Below the pieces are notes generated by a model. The model ran no database searches. It was not told where the DNA came from and worked only from the letters and a program-made list of their open reading frames with translations. From an uncultured Intrasporangium sp. (GTDB lineage: Bacteria; Actinomycetota; Actinomycetes; Actinomycetales; Dermatophilaceae), in the NCBI GenBank assembly GCA_937873285.1, contig CALMNV010000290.1:1-19885 (forward strand): a DNA stretch of 19,885 nucleotides. The letters are read 5' to 3'. The position numbers and the translations under genes are program-made. This document shows, piece after piece, positions 1-7,041 of the stretch. Numbering within the stretch: the stretch's first letter is position 1; each line of letters starts with the position of its first letter.

Positions 1-384
1 AGCCACCCCAGCGGAATGTCTGACGTGCGTGTTCACACGACCATCGTGGATGACGTGCCGTATTATTTCGTGCAGGCGTGGCCGTATTTCGGGCAGGAAG
101 CCCCCGGCGACGTGTACGGCGGCTGGGACTGGGATATGCCGCGCTTTACCCTATTTGGTCAGTTGGTGCTGGCCGTCGCCTGGGAACTGCGCGAGCGTCT
201 CGGTTGGTTTCCCGATGTAGTTCACGCGCACGACTGGCATACCGGCCTCGTTCCGTTTCTGGTCAGTGAGAGTCGGCAGGCGGCGGAAGAATGGGCGGGC
301 GTGCGCTCGGTCATGACCATTCACAACATCGCCTATCAGGGCAACGCCGCTGGCGGCTGGTTGTATAACGCCGGTGTCCCGCCG
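1..384 (+). CDS. glgA: Glycogen synthase fragment (GlgA, GT5 family), open at both ends, foreign to the rest of the window
   Basis: Glycogen synthase transfers glucose from ADP-glucose onto the growing alpha-1,4-glucan. The frame is open from base 1, so the ATG at 16 is an internal Met. Visible family signatures are YFGQE, PDVVHAHDWHTGLVPF (N-terminal Rossmann domain of GT5 synthases) and MTIHNIAYQGN. The wording, including the GGWDWDMPRF stretch, resembles Chloroflexota synthases (inference from memory). Only about 128 residues of a roughly 480-residue enzyme are here: the N-terminal nucleotide-binding start is missing upstream, and homology stops after LYNAGVPPR at about 384-390. GC is about 61% by hand count of the first 180 bases, with TAT, TTT and TTG codons, against more than 70% for everything downstream. 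The frame stays open to 543, but that tail is antisense of the peptidase gene and not glycogen synthase. Confidence 0.85.
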
Positions 385-410
385 CGCCGCCCACTTCACT
401 CCCCGGGTCC
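382..410. other. Chimeric junction between two unrelated genomes or loci
   Basis: Left of this point the + strand reads as glycogen synthase with moderate GC. Right of it the - strand reads as an M3 peptidase with very high GC. Neither gene is terminated by its own stop codon; both simply lose homology within about 25 bases. No transposase, inverted repeat or target duplication is visible at the break. I infer an assembly chimera, as often happens in metagenomes; a real rearrangement is less likely. The exact base cannot be fixed without alignments of both families. Confidence 0.75.
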
Positions 411-985
411 GCGCCGGCCGGGTGCGCCTCGACCCAGTCGCCCGGGAGGCCGTCGAGCTGGTCGGGCCGCACCCGGATGCCGCGCACGTCGTCACGAATG
501 GTGCGGCCGAACTCCTGGCTCAGCACGACCAGGCGCTCGTTGATGGCGCGCAGCCGCTCCCGCGTCGCCTCGTCGCGGTCGACGCCCGCGCGCCGGAAGT
601 CGCGAAGCGTGTGGCGCAGGACTCGGCGGGCGTCGGGCGGCAGATCCGCCGGGTCGAGGGCGGAGAAGACGGCGAACAGCTCGGCATCCAGGCTCAGGTC
701 GGTCTCCAGGCGCTGGACGTCCTGCCGGACGGTGTCGGCGCGCTCGCGGACCCGGACGTCGGGGTGCACCTCGGCGAAGAGCGAGCCGACGGAGGCGGCG
801 TTGGCGAGCGCAGTCGAGATCTCATCCCACTGCCGCAGCACGTCCTCGGCGGCGGCAGGGGGCGCTGACCTCAATGCCTCGGCGAGCGCCCGGGCGGCCA
901 CCAGCTGCTGCTCGCCCCGGGAGCCCACCCACTCGAGCCACTGGCCGTCACCGGGCAGGGGAAGCGGCTGCAGGTCGCTGGTCAC
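404..985 (-). CDS. M3 family zinc metallopeptidase (oligopeptidase A/thimet oligopeptidase type), N-terminal part only
   Basis: M3 peptidases cleave short peptides in the cytosol with an HExxH zinc site near residue 450 of a roughly 650-residue protein. Only the first ~194 residues, the helical N-terminal domain, are present here. The HExxH centre lies beyond the junction and is missing. Recognisable family features are the EISTALANAASVGSLFAEVHPD stretch, the ALDPADLPPDARRVLRHTLRDFRRAG block and LDGLPGDWVEAHPAG at the truncated end. The start is GTG at 985, preceded 6 nt upstream by TAGAGT, which fits a leaderless transcript. It is divergent from the oxidoreductase at 1051. Truncation appears to be caused by the junction, not by mutation, so the intact gene probably exists in the source genome. 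Confidence 0.8.
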
Positions 986-991
986 CCTCGC

Positions 992-997
992 ACTCTA
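992..997 (-). promoter_or_regulatory. Leaderless -10 box (TAGAGT) of the M3 peptidase gene
   Basis: TAGAGT reads on the minus strand (997 to 992) and ends 6 nt before the GTG at 985. That spacing would place the transcription start at or next to the start codon. No Shine-Dalgarno sequence fits in between. No convincing -35 box is seen. Confidence 0.5.
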
Positions 998-1037
998 GGG
1001 CGCAGGGCGCCGGTCGGAGCCGTCCCCCGGCCGGTCC

Positions 1038-1043
1038 TACACT
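1038..1043 (+). promoter_or_regulatory. Leaderless -10 box (TACACT) of the oxidoreductase gene
   Basis: TACACT matches the actinobacterial TANNNT -10 pattern and lies 7 nt before the ATG at 1051, so the mRNA would start at the ATG. It forms a divergent pair with the peptidase promoter in a 65-bp intergenic region. No clear -35 box is visible. Confidence 0.5.
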
Positions 1044-1050
1044 CGGGCGC

Positions 1051-2304
1051 ATGGCATCGCAGCGCCGGGGAGCCCTCGTCGTGGGCGCCGGCCAGGCCAG
1101 CGTCTCCTTCGCCGAGGCGCTGCGACAGGGCGGCTACGAGGATCCGGTCACGATCGTCGGCGAGGAGCCCCTGCCGCCCTACGAGCGACCACCTCTGACG
1201 AAGGGCTTCCTCGCCGGACACCGCGACGACGCCTCCCTCGTCATCCGCAGCCCTGACTGGCTCGCCGAGCACGGCGTCGCGCTGCTCGCGGGCGAGCGCG
1301 TCACGACCGTGGACCGGGACGCCGAAGGCGGCTTCGCTGCGACGGCCAGCGGCAGGAGCCTGTCCTTCGACCGGCTCGTCCTCGCGACCGGCTCGCGGGC
1401 CCGTGCCCTGCCCGTGCCGGGAGCCGACCTCGCAGGGGTGCTCTCCATCCGCACCCTCGCCGACGCCGAGCGGCTGCGCGCCGCGCTGCACGACGACGGG
1501 CCGGTCGTCGTGGCCGGAGGCGGCTTCCTCGGCCTCGAGGTGGCCGCCGTGGCCCGGGAGCTCGGTCGAGCCGTCACCGTCATCGAGGCGACGGACCGGC
1601 TGCTCGCCCGCGTCGTCTCCCCCGCGCTCTCCCGCTTCTTTCGGGCCGCCTGCGAGCGCCGTGGCACGCGCGTGGTGCTCGACACGACCGTCGCCGGCTT
1701 CGATGGAGAGCAGGGACACCTCACCGCGGTGCGGCTCGGCAACGGCGAGGTCCTGCCGGCCGCGACCGCCGTCGTCAGCATCGGCTCGGTGCCGCGCACC
1801 GAGCTGGCCACCCAGCTGCGCCTCGCCGTCGACGGCGGCGTGGTCGTCGACCAGATGGCCCGTGCTTCCGACGGGCACACGCTCGCCGTCGGAGACTGCG
1901 CCAGCGTGCCGCAGTTCTTCGACCGGGGGCTGCCAGGGCGGGTCCGCCCGGAGAGCGTCCAGCACGCGATGGACCATGCGCGCTCGGCGGCGGCAACGGT
2001 GCTCGGCCAGCCGGCGGCATACCGCGCGGTGCCGTGGTTCTGGTCCGACCAGGGTGACCTGCGCCTGCAGATCGTCGGGTTCGTCGCCGGCGCGCAGAGC
2101 ACTGTCGTGCGCGGCGACCCGGCGACAGAGGCCTTCTCGCTGCTGCACTACCGGGCCGGGCTGCTCGTCGCGGCGGAGTGCGTGGGCAGCGCCGCCGAGC
2201 ACCTCGTCGTCAAGCGGGCGCTGGAGAAGGGGCTGACCGTCGATCCGAGCGCGGCCGCGGACACGAGTGTGCCGCTCAGGCGGCTGCTCAGCGCGCCGGC
2301 CTGA
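1051..2304 (+). CDS. FAD/NAD(P)-dependent ferredoxin/rubredoxin-reductase-type oxidoreductase
   Basis: This 417-residue flavoprotein belongs to the pyridine nucleotide-disulfide oxidoreductase fold, in the group that passes electrons from NAD(P)H through FAD to a small ferredoxin or rubredoxin (rhodocoxin, putidaredoxin and phenylpropionate-dioxygenase reductases). Visible motifs are GAGQAS at 12-17 (FAD dinucleotide fold), PPYERPPLTKGFLAG at 42-56, LATGS at 111-115, AGGGFLGLE at 155-163 (NAD fold) and LAVGDCAS near 278-285 (FAD contact). A C-terminal reductase domain contains PWFWSDQGDLRLQIVG. No redox CxxC pair is apparent, which argues against a disulfide reductase. The ATG at 1051 is chosen because the N-terminal beta strand starts there and a -10 box sits just upstream; a longer frame reaches back to 874 but is antisense of the peptidase. 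No ferredoxin, P450 or dioxygenase gene is adjacent, so its electron acceptor is unknown. Confidence 0.88.
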   Translation: MASQRRGALVVGAGQASVSFAEALRQGGYEDPVTIVGEEPLPPYERPPLTKGFLAGHRDDASLVIRSPDWLAEHGVALLAGERVTTVDRDAEGGFAATASGRSLSFDRLVLATGSRARALPVPGADLAGVLSIRTLADAERLRAALHDDGPVVVAGGGFLGLEVAAVARELGRAVTVIEATDRLLARVVSPALSRFFRAACERRGTRVVLDTTVAGFDGEQGHLTAVRLGNGEVLPAATAVVSIGSVPRTELATQLRLAVDGGVVVDQMARASDGHTLAVGDCASVPQFFDRGLPGRVRPESVQHAMDHARSAAATVLGQPAAYRAVPWFWSDQGDLRLQIVGFVAGAQSTVVRGDPATEAFSLLHYRAGLLVAAECVGSAAEHLVVKRALEKGLTVDPSAAADTSVPLRRLLSAPA

Positions 2305-2342
2305 CCCCGTCGTCCCAGCCGCATTTCCAGGGCGCGCTGCGC

Positions 2343-2378
2343 TAGCGTGACGTCTCGCCCAATGAAGGGAGAGACCTC
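2343..2378 (+). promoter_or_regulatory. Promoter and ribosome binding site of the symporter gene
   Basis: TAGCGT at 2343-2348 is a good -10 candidate. The purine-rich GAAGGGAGAG at 2364-2373 is a strong ribosome binding site, spaced correctly for the GTG at 2379. The leader would be about 20-25 nt. The -35 region is not recognisable. Confidence 0.5.
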
Positions 2379-4136
2379 GTGACCGCTCTGGCCAGGCTGC
2401 AGACGGCTGAGACGCTCATCAGCGCCACCGTCGTCGACTACGTCATCATCGCGCTGTACTTCGTCTTCGTCCTCGGCATCGGGGTCATGGCCAGGCGATC
2501 GATCTCCGACTCCATCGACTTCTTCCTCTCGGGGCGATCGCTGCCCGCATGGGTGACCGGACTGGCGTTCATCTCGGCGAACCTCGGTGCCGTCGAGATC
2601 ATGGGCATGTCGGCCAATGGCGCGCAGCTCGGGATCTCGACGGTGCACTACTTCTGGGTCGGCGCCATCCCGGCCATGCTCTTCCTCGGCGTGGTGATGA
2701 TGCCCTTCTACTACGGCTCGAAGGTCCGCTCGGTGCCCGAGTTCATGTTCCGCCGCTTCGGCACCGGCGCCCACCTCGTCAACGCCGTCAGCTTCGCCCT
2801 GGCCCAGCTGCTCATCGCCGGCGTCAACCTCTACCTGCTCGGCTCCATCGTCCAGGCCCTGCTCGGCTGGCCGCTGTGGGTGGCCCTGCTCGTCGCGGCT
2901 GCCATCGTGCTGTCCTACATCACCTTGGGCGGGCTCTCCGCCGCGATCTACAACGAGGTCCTGCAGTTCTTCGTCATCGTCGCCGCTCTGGCCCCGCTCA
3001 CGCTCATCGGGCTGCACCGCGTGGGCGGCTACCAGGGCCTGAAGGACAAGATCGCCGAGCTTGCCGCCGCTGCCCCGGCCAGCGCGGGTGTCCCGCCCGC
3101 CAGCGAGCAGCTCCAGTCGTGGCCCGGCCAGGCACTGTCCGGCTTCTCGTCCCCGTTCTGGTCGGTCGTGGGCATCGTCTTCGGCCTCGGCTTCGTGCTC
3201 TCCTTCGGCTACTGGACGACGAACTTCGTCGAGGTGCAGCGGGCCATGGCGTCCAACTCCATCTCTGCCGCCCGCAAGACCCCCATCATCGGGGCGTTCC
3301 CCAAGATGTTCGTCCCGTTCATCGTGATCGTCCCGGGCATGATCGCCGGGGTGCTCGTCAACGAGATCCGTCAGCTCAAGGCCGGCGGCTCGCCCGCCGG
3401 AGGCGCGTCCGGGCAGGGCGTGCAGTACAACGACGCGCTGCTGCTGCTCATGCGCGATGTGCTGCCCAACGGCCTGCTGGGGCTGGCCATCGCAGGGCTG
3501 CTCGCGGCCTTCATGGCCGGGATGGCGGCCAACATCTCCGCGTTCAACACGGTGTTCAGCTACGACCTATGGCAGCGATACATCCGCAAGGACCACAGCG
3601 ACGACTACTACCTGCGCATCGGCCGCCTCGCCACCGTGGGCGCCACGGTCATCGCGATCTTCACCGCCATCGTCGCCAGCTCCTTCTCCAACGTCATGGA
3701 CTACCTGCAGACCCTCTTCGGGTTCTTCAACGCGCCGCTGTTCGCGACCTTCATCCTCGGCATGTTCTGGAAGCGGATGACGCCGACCGCAGGGTGGGTC
3801 GGCCTCGCGAGCGGCACCCTGTCGGCCGTGACGGTGGCGCTGCTCAGCCGGGACGCCTTCGGCTCGGCGAGCCTGGGTCTGCTGCCGATCAGCGGGCAGG
3901 GCGCGGCGTTCCTCGCGGCCTCGACCGCCTTCGTCGTCGACATCGTGCTCAGCGTCATCGTCTCGCTGCGGACCACGCCGAAGCCGGCGTCGCAGCTGCG
4001 TGGCCTGGTCTACTCGGAGACGCCCAAGGAGGACCTCGTCGACCCGGACGAGGCGGCGCTGCCGTGGTTTCGGCGGACCATCCCGCTCGCCAGCATCGCG
4101 CTCGTCCTCGTCATCGCCCTCAACTTCGCGTTCTGA
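2379..4136 (+). CDS. Sodium:solute symporter (SSS family)
   Basis: This 585-residue inner-membrane protein has about 13 hydrophobic helices and is the usual length for the SSS family, which couples solute uptake to the sodium gradient. Family hallmarks are the first helix VVDYVIIALYFVFVLGIGV (about 18-36), FFLSGRSLPAWVTGLAFISAN with the unwound first core helix, SVPEFMFRRFG (about 112-122), GGLSAAIYNEVLQFF in the sugar-transporter-like core, and GLLAAFMAGMAANISAFNTVFSYDLW later on. The substrate cannot be deduced: sugar, myo-inositol or carboxylate are all possible, though the core resembles the SGLT-type branch. An Ala/Pro-rich extracytoplasmic loop lies near 227-252. The start is GTG with a strong SD. 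It is followed 11 bp downstream by a small two-helix membrane protein, very likely co-transcribed. Confidence 0.88.
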   Translation: MTALARLQTAETLISATVVDYVIIALYFVFVLGIGVMARRSISDSIDFFLSGRSLPAWVTGLAFISANLGAVEIMGMSANGAQLGISTVHYFWVGAIPAMLFLGVVMMPFYYGSKVRSVPEFMFRRFGTGAHLVNAVSFALAQLLIAGVNLYLLGSIVQALLGWPLWVALLVAAAIVLSYITLGGLSAAIYNEVLQFFVIVAALAPLTLIGLHRVGGYQGLKDKIAELAAAAPASAGVPPASEQLQSWPGQALSGFSSPFWSVVGIVFGLGFVLSFGYWTTNFVEVQRAMASNSISAARKTPIIGAFPKMFVPFIVIVPGMIAGVLVNEIRQLKAGGSPAGGASGQGVQYNDALLLLMRDVLPNGLLGLAIAGLLAAFMAGMAANISAFNTVFSYDLWQRYIRKDHSDDYYLRIGRLATVGATVIAIFTAIVASSFSNVMDYLQTLFGFFNAPLFATFILGMFWKRMTPTAGWVGLASGTLSAVTVALLSRDAFGSASLGLLPISGQGAAFLAASTAFVVDIVLSVIVSLRTTPKPASQLRGLVYSETPKEDLVDPDEAALPWFRRTIPLASIALVLVIALNFAF

Positions 4137-4147
4137 CAGGAGCCGAC

Positions 4148-4462
4148 ATGCCCTCCGACACCTCCCAGCGTCCCGGTCGGCCCGGGAAGACCGCCGGGGC
4201 CTTCGACATCCGCAACTTCATCGGAGCCCTTCTCTTCCTCTACGGCGTGCTCCTCACCCTCGTGGGCCTCTTCGGCGAGCAGTACCTCGACCGCACCGGA
4301 GGGGTCAACGCCAACCTGTATGCCGGTCTCGCGCTGCTCCTCGTGGGCGCGGTCTTCATGACGTGGGCCCGGCTGCGGCCGATCGTCGTGCCCCCGCACG
4401 TCGAGCCGGCGCCCGAGGACCCGACACGCCCGTCTCCTCGACGCAAGCAACCGCGCCACTGA
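4148..4462 (+). CDS. Small two-helix membrane protein, possible accessory subunit of the symporter
   Basis: This 104-residue protein starts at ATG 4148 with AGGAG at 4138-4142. Two hydrophobic helices span roughly residues 24-43 and 55-73. They are joined by a short loop (EQYLDRTGGVNAN) and followed by a Pro/Arg-rich hydrophilic tail ending in RRKQPRH. I do not recognise a named family with certainty. The 11-bp gap after the symporter stop indicates one transcript. Small membrane partners accompany some SSS transporters (YjcH/DUF485 and DUF4212 types, usually encoded upstream); this one lies downstream and does not clearly match those. An accessory or stability role is inference from context only. 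Confidence 0.75.
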   Translation: MPSDTSQRPGRPGKTAGAFDIRNFIGALLFLYGVLLTLVGLFGEQYLDRTGGVNANLYAGLALLLVGAVFMTWARLRPIVVPPHVEPAPEDPTRPSPRRKQPRH

Positions 4463-4503
4463 GCGGCCCCGGCTCGCCGGCTCCACCGGCTCCGTGGCAG
4501 CGG

Positions 4504-5361
4504 TCAGGAGCGCCGGCGGCGGGGCCGCGGCTGGCAGACGGGGCAGAAGAAGGAGCTGCGGTTCATGAAGGCCTCGCGGCGCATCGGGGCGCCGCACCGG
4601 TCGCAGGGCGTGCCGGCGCGCCCGTAGGCATGCAGCGACCGGTCGAAGTAGCCGCTCGCGCCGTTGACGTTGACGTAGAGCGCGTCGAAGCTCGTTCCGC
4701 CCTGCCCGAGGGCCTCGGTCATCACCTCGCGCGCCGCGTCGAGCACTCGGTGCAGCGACGGCCCGCTCAGGGCTCGGCAGACCCGCTCACCGTGCAGCTG
4801 CGCGCGCCACAGGGCCTCGTCGGCGTAGATGTTGCCGATCCCCGACACGAGACCCTGGTCGAGCAGGGACCGCTTGACAGCGCTGTCGCGCCGACGCATG
4901 CGCGCCACCACGGCGGCCTGGTCGAAGGCGGCCTCGAACGGGTCGGGCGCGAGATGCGCCACGGCATCCGGTATGCCGTCGGGCCGCAACGGCGTCAGGG
5001 CCAGCCCCCCGAAGGTGCGCTGGTCGACGAACCGCAGCTGCGGCCCGCCGTCAGCGAAGTCGAAACGGGCGTGGCAGTGCCTCTCCAGCGGCGCGTCCTC
5101 GGGCTCGACGAGCAGCTGGCCGCTCATCCCGAGGTGGACGAGGAGCGCCACGTCGCCCTCCAGCCCGAGCCACAGGTACTTCCCGCGCCGGCCGGCGGTC
5201 GTGACGGTGGCGCCGGCGAGCCGGTCGGCGAGGTCTTGCGGGCCGGGGTGATGGCGACGCGCCACCCGCGCGCCCGTGAGCCGGGCGCCGGCGAGGCGCC
5301 GGCCGACGACGTGCTCGGCCAGGCCGCGTCGCACCACCTCGACCTCGGGCAGCTCGGGCGT
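4504..5361 (-). CDS. mutM: Formamidopyrimidine-DNA glycosylase (MutM/Fpg), apparent ACG start
   Basis: MutM is a bifunctional DNA glycosylase/AP lyase that removes 8-oxoguanine and formamidopyrimidines in base excision repair. Mature MutM needs Pro as its first residue (the Schiff-base nucleophile) followed by Glu, so the start is fixed just before [13 protein letters not shown]. The codon there is ACG (5361-5359), with AAGGAGG ending 6 nt upstream. No ATG, GTG or TTG lies upstream in frame back to the end of rnc, and the next GTG (5337) would remove P2 and E3. Other features are K61 in RRGKYLWL (equivalent of E. coli K57), [12 protein letters not shown], and a zinc finger with Cys 253, 256, 273 and 276 (C-x2-C-x16-C-x2-C) carrying the DNA-contacting NRSS. 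Length is 285, normal for the family. It is last in the DUF177-rpmF-rnc-mutM operon. The ACG may be real or a base error for ATG. Confidence 0.92.
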   Translation of the reverse strand, partial: TPELPEVEVVRRGLAEHVVGRRLAGARLTGARVARRHHPGPQDLADRLAGATVTTAGRRGKYLWLGLEGDVALLVHLGMSGQLLVEPEDAPLERHCHARFDFADGGPQLRFVDQRTFGGLALTPLRPDGIPDAVAHLAPDPFEAAFDQAAVVARMRRRDSAVKRSLLDQGLVSGIGNIYADEALWRAQLHGERVCRALSGPSLHRVLDAAREVMTEALGQGGTSFDALYVNVNGASGYFDRSLHAYGRAGTPCDRCGAPMRREAFMNRSSFFCPVCQPRPRRRRS

Positions 5362-5374
5362 CGTCCTCCTCCTT
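5359..5374 (-). promoter_or_regulatory. Strong SD (AAGGAGG) followed by an ACG start codon of mutM
   Basis: On the minus strand AAGGAGG (5374-5368), 6 nt, then ACG (5361-5359), then the CCC codon for the catalytic proline. The spacing is ideal for initiation at the ACG. This supports use of a non-canonical start or a T-to-C error in an ATG. Confidence 0.7.
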
Positions 5375-5417
5375 GCGTCGTCGGCGGTCCGCGCCGGGCA
5401 GGCGCCAACCGCCGTGC

Positions 5418-6149
5418 TCAGTGACCGTCGAGCGCAGTCCAGGCACTCTTGGCGGCCAGCTGCTCCGCTTCCTTCTTGCTGCGCCCGACGCCCTCGCCGA
5501 GCACCCGCTCGCCGACGCCCACCCGGGCATGGAACACCTTCTCGTGGTCCGGACCGCTCTGATCGACGCGGTATGCCGGGACCCCGAGCCCTACCTCGGC
5601 GACCCGCTCCTGCAGGCTGGTCTTCCAGTCCAGGCCGACACCGAGCGTCGCGGCCTCCGCGAGGAGGGGGTCGAAGTGGTGATGGACGAAGCGAGCCGCG
5701 GCGTCCGGACCGGCCAGGAGGAAGACGGTGCCGATGACCGCTTCCATGGTGTCGGCCAGGATGGAGGCCTTGTCCCGGCCACCGGTCGCCTCCTCGCCCT
5801 TGCCCAGCATCACAAAGCTGCCGAGGTCGATGCGGCGAGCGACCTGCGCGAGCGCCCGCATGTTGACCACTGCCGCGCGCAGCTTGGCCAGCTGGCCCTC
5901 CGGCAGGTCCGGGTGATCCCGGTAGAGGGCCTCGGTGACGACGAGCCCGAGGACCGAGTCGCCGAGGAACTCGAGCCGCTCGTTGTGGGGCAGCCCGCCG
6001 TGCTCGTAGGCGTAGGACCGGTGCGTCAGGGCGCGCAACAGCAGCGGCTCGTCGATGTGCTGGCCCACCACCTCATCGAGGTGGGGGGCGAGGCCGTCGA
6101 CGGACCGCTGCGGCGAGACGAGCGCCCCCTGGCGGTCAGGGCCGCTCAC
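5418..6149 (-). CDS. rnc: Ribonuclease III
   Basis: RNase III cuts double-stranded RNA, notably the stems around 16S and 23S rRNA in the primary transcript. The 243-residue protein has the catalytic domain at about 16-160, with the signature [16 protein letters not shown] at 55-70 (metal-binding E60 and D64) and the second acidic motif in [15 protein letters not shown] at 126-140 (D133, E136). A double-stranded RNA binding domain follows at about 174-240, ending [16 protein letters not shown]. The GTG at 6149, 8 nt after the rpmF stop, is the only sensible start that does not run back into rpmF. It has no good SD, so translation is probably coupled to rpmF. A rRNA-processing enzyme behind a ribosomal protein gene is the classic actinobacterial arrangement. 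Confidence 0.95.
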   Translation of the reverse strand: MSGPDRQGALVSPQRSVDGLAPHLDEVVGQHIDEPLLLRALTHRSYAYEHGGLPHNERLEFLGDSVLGLVVTEALYRDHPDLPEGQLAKLRAAVVNMRALAQVARRIDLGSFVMLGKGEEATGGRDKASILADTMEAVIGTVFLLAGPDAAARFVHHHFDPLLAEAATLGVGLDWKTSLQERVAEVGLGVPAYRVDQSGPDHEKVFHARVGVGERVLGEGVGRSKKEAEQLAAKSAWTALDGH

Positions 6150-6157
6150 GGCGGCGC

Positions 6158-6352
6158 TCAGGCCTGGTGCTCGGAACGCTCGGCCGCGGCGTAGTGGCGC
6201 CCCTTGTACGTGCCGCACGACGGGCAGGCCATGTGCGGCTGCGTCTCGGCGCCGCACCCGGGGCAGGTGGTGAGCGGGGTCGCGGTCGCCTTCCAGTTGG
6301 CGCGCCGGGACCGGGTGTTGGAGCGGGACGTCTTCCGCTTCGGGACAGCCAC
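6158..6352 (-). CDS. rpmF: 50S ribosomal protein bL32
   Basis: A 64-residue basic protein beginning [17 protein letters not shown], the bL32 N-terminus that reaches into the 23S rRNA near the peptidyl transferase region. A zinc ribbon is formed by CPGC (about 31-34) and CPSC (about 44-47), so this is the zinc-binding (C+) form. The start is GTG at 6352, one base after the DUF177 stop, with a purine-rich SD (AGAAGAGGA) inside the end of DUF177. The close packing with DUF177 is conserved in many bacteria and suggests coupled translation. Confidence 0.96.
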   Translation of the reverse strand: MAVPKRKTSRSNTRSRRANWKATATPLTTCPGCGAETQPHMACPSCGTYKGRHYAAAERSEHQA

Positions 6353-6353
6353 G

Positions 6354-6929
6354 TCAGTTCCTCTTCTGTTGCGGGTCGTCCTGGAGCAGGGCGCTCAGGG
6401 ACGACCACCGGGGGTCGATCTCTTCATGGTGGTGGTCAGGGTCGTCGGCGAGGCGGATCCCGCACCGGGGGCACAGCCCCGGGCAGTCGGCGCGGCATAC
6501 GGGCTGGAACGGCAGCGCCGGCACGACGGCATCGCGCAGCACCGGCTCGAGGTCGACCAGGTCTCCCACGAGCTCGTGCACCTCGTCCTCGTCGGTCGGC
6601 GCACCCACCTCGTGGTGGTGTGCCGCGCGGTCGGCATAGGCGAACAGCTCCTGGAACGTCCCGGTCATCGCAAGCTCGACCGGGTCCAGGCACCGCACGC
6701 ACGCGCCGGCCGCCGAGGCGCTGACCGAGCCTGTCACGAGCACCCCCTCGACGACGGACTCCAGCCGCAGGTCGAGCGCGACGGGCGACCCGGCGGGGAT
6801 CGCGATGACGTCGGTGCCCACGTCGTCGGGGAGGGTGACCGTGCGCCGGATCTCGTGCATCGTCCCGGGTCGCCGATGGAGCGCCCGGGTGTCGAGCACC
6901 AGGGGCGAACGGCTGTCGAGACGGTCCAT
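6354..6929 (-). CDS. DUF177 (YceD-like) protein, putative large-subunit rRNA accumulation factor
   Basis: This 191-residue DUF177 protein is encoded directly before rpmF, as in most bacteria. Work on plant and bacterial members links the family to accumulation of 23S rRNA or its precursor; the molecular mechanism is not settled. Visible features are CVRCLDPVE in the middle and a C-terminal Cys cluster in VCRADCPGLCPRCG that looks metal-binding, followed by an acidic His-rich stretch and DPRWSSLSALL, the usual ending just before L32. ATG 6929 is chosen because the conserved LVLDTRALHRRPG block follows within 10 residues and TGGAG lies just upstream; the frame could extend to 7013 but would enter the promoter region. 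It is first in its operon. Confidence 0.9.
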   Translation of the reverse strand: MDRLDSRSPLVLDTRALHRRPGTMHEIRRTVTLPDDVGTDVIAIPAGSPVALDLRLESVVEGVLVTGSVSASAAGACVRCLDPVELAMTGTFQELFAYADRAAHHHEVGAPTDEDEVHELVGDLVDLEPVLRDAVVPALPFQPVCRADCPGLCPRCGIRLADDPDHHHEEIDPRWSSLSALLQDDPQQKRN

Positions 6930-7012
6930 AACTCCAGGCCAGCGGTGAGCGGCGGTAGCAGCGGGTGAGCGGAGAGCGGGCCCGCGCCACGGCAGGCAGG
7001 GACCGGCGACCA

Positions 7013-7041
7013 ACGCTACCGGAGGGCCGGGTCCCGCCCAA
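7013..7041 (-). promoter_or_regulatory. Promoter of the DUF177-rpmF-rnc-mutM operon (TTGGGC-N17-TAGCGT)
   Basis: On the minus strand TTGGGC (7041-7036) and TAGCGT (7018-7013) are separated by exactly 17 nt. The TAG of the -10 box is also the stop codon of coaD. Predicted start near 7006 gives a leader of about 75 nt. The same -35 hexamer and spacing recur upstream of thiL, which raises confidence. Confidence 0.5.

Noticed and set aside
370..420. Mobile element insertion at the glycogen synthase/peptidase break
   Set aside because: There are no inverted repeats, target-site duplication or transposase, and homology is lost on both sides at one point.
16..543. 175-residue fusion-like protein beginning as glycogen synthase with an Arg/Pro-rich tail
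   Set aside because: The tail from about 390 on is the antisense of the M3 peptidase gene. The reading frame is a product of the chimeric junction, not a fusion enzyme.
2549..4135. Long open frame overlapping the symporter in another phase
   Set aside because: Its translation is Arg/Ala/His-rich noise, as expected for a shifted frame in high-GC DNA; only its end (4148-4462) is a real gene with its own ATG and SD.
4463..4503. Terminator between the small membrane protein gene and mutM
   Set aside because: Only three direct copies of CCGGCTC in tandem are seen, with no stable inverted repeat; a hairpin could not be supported.
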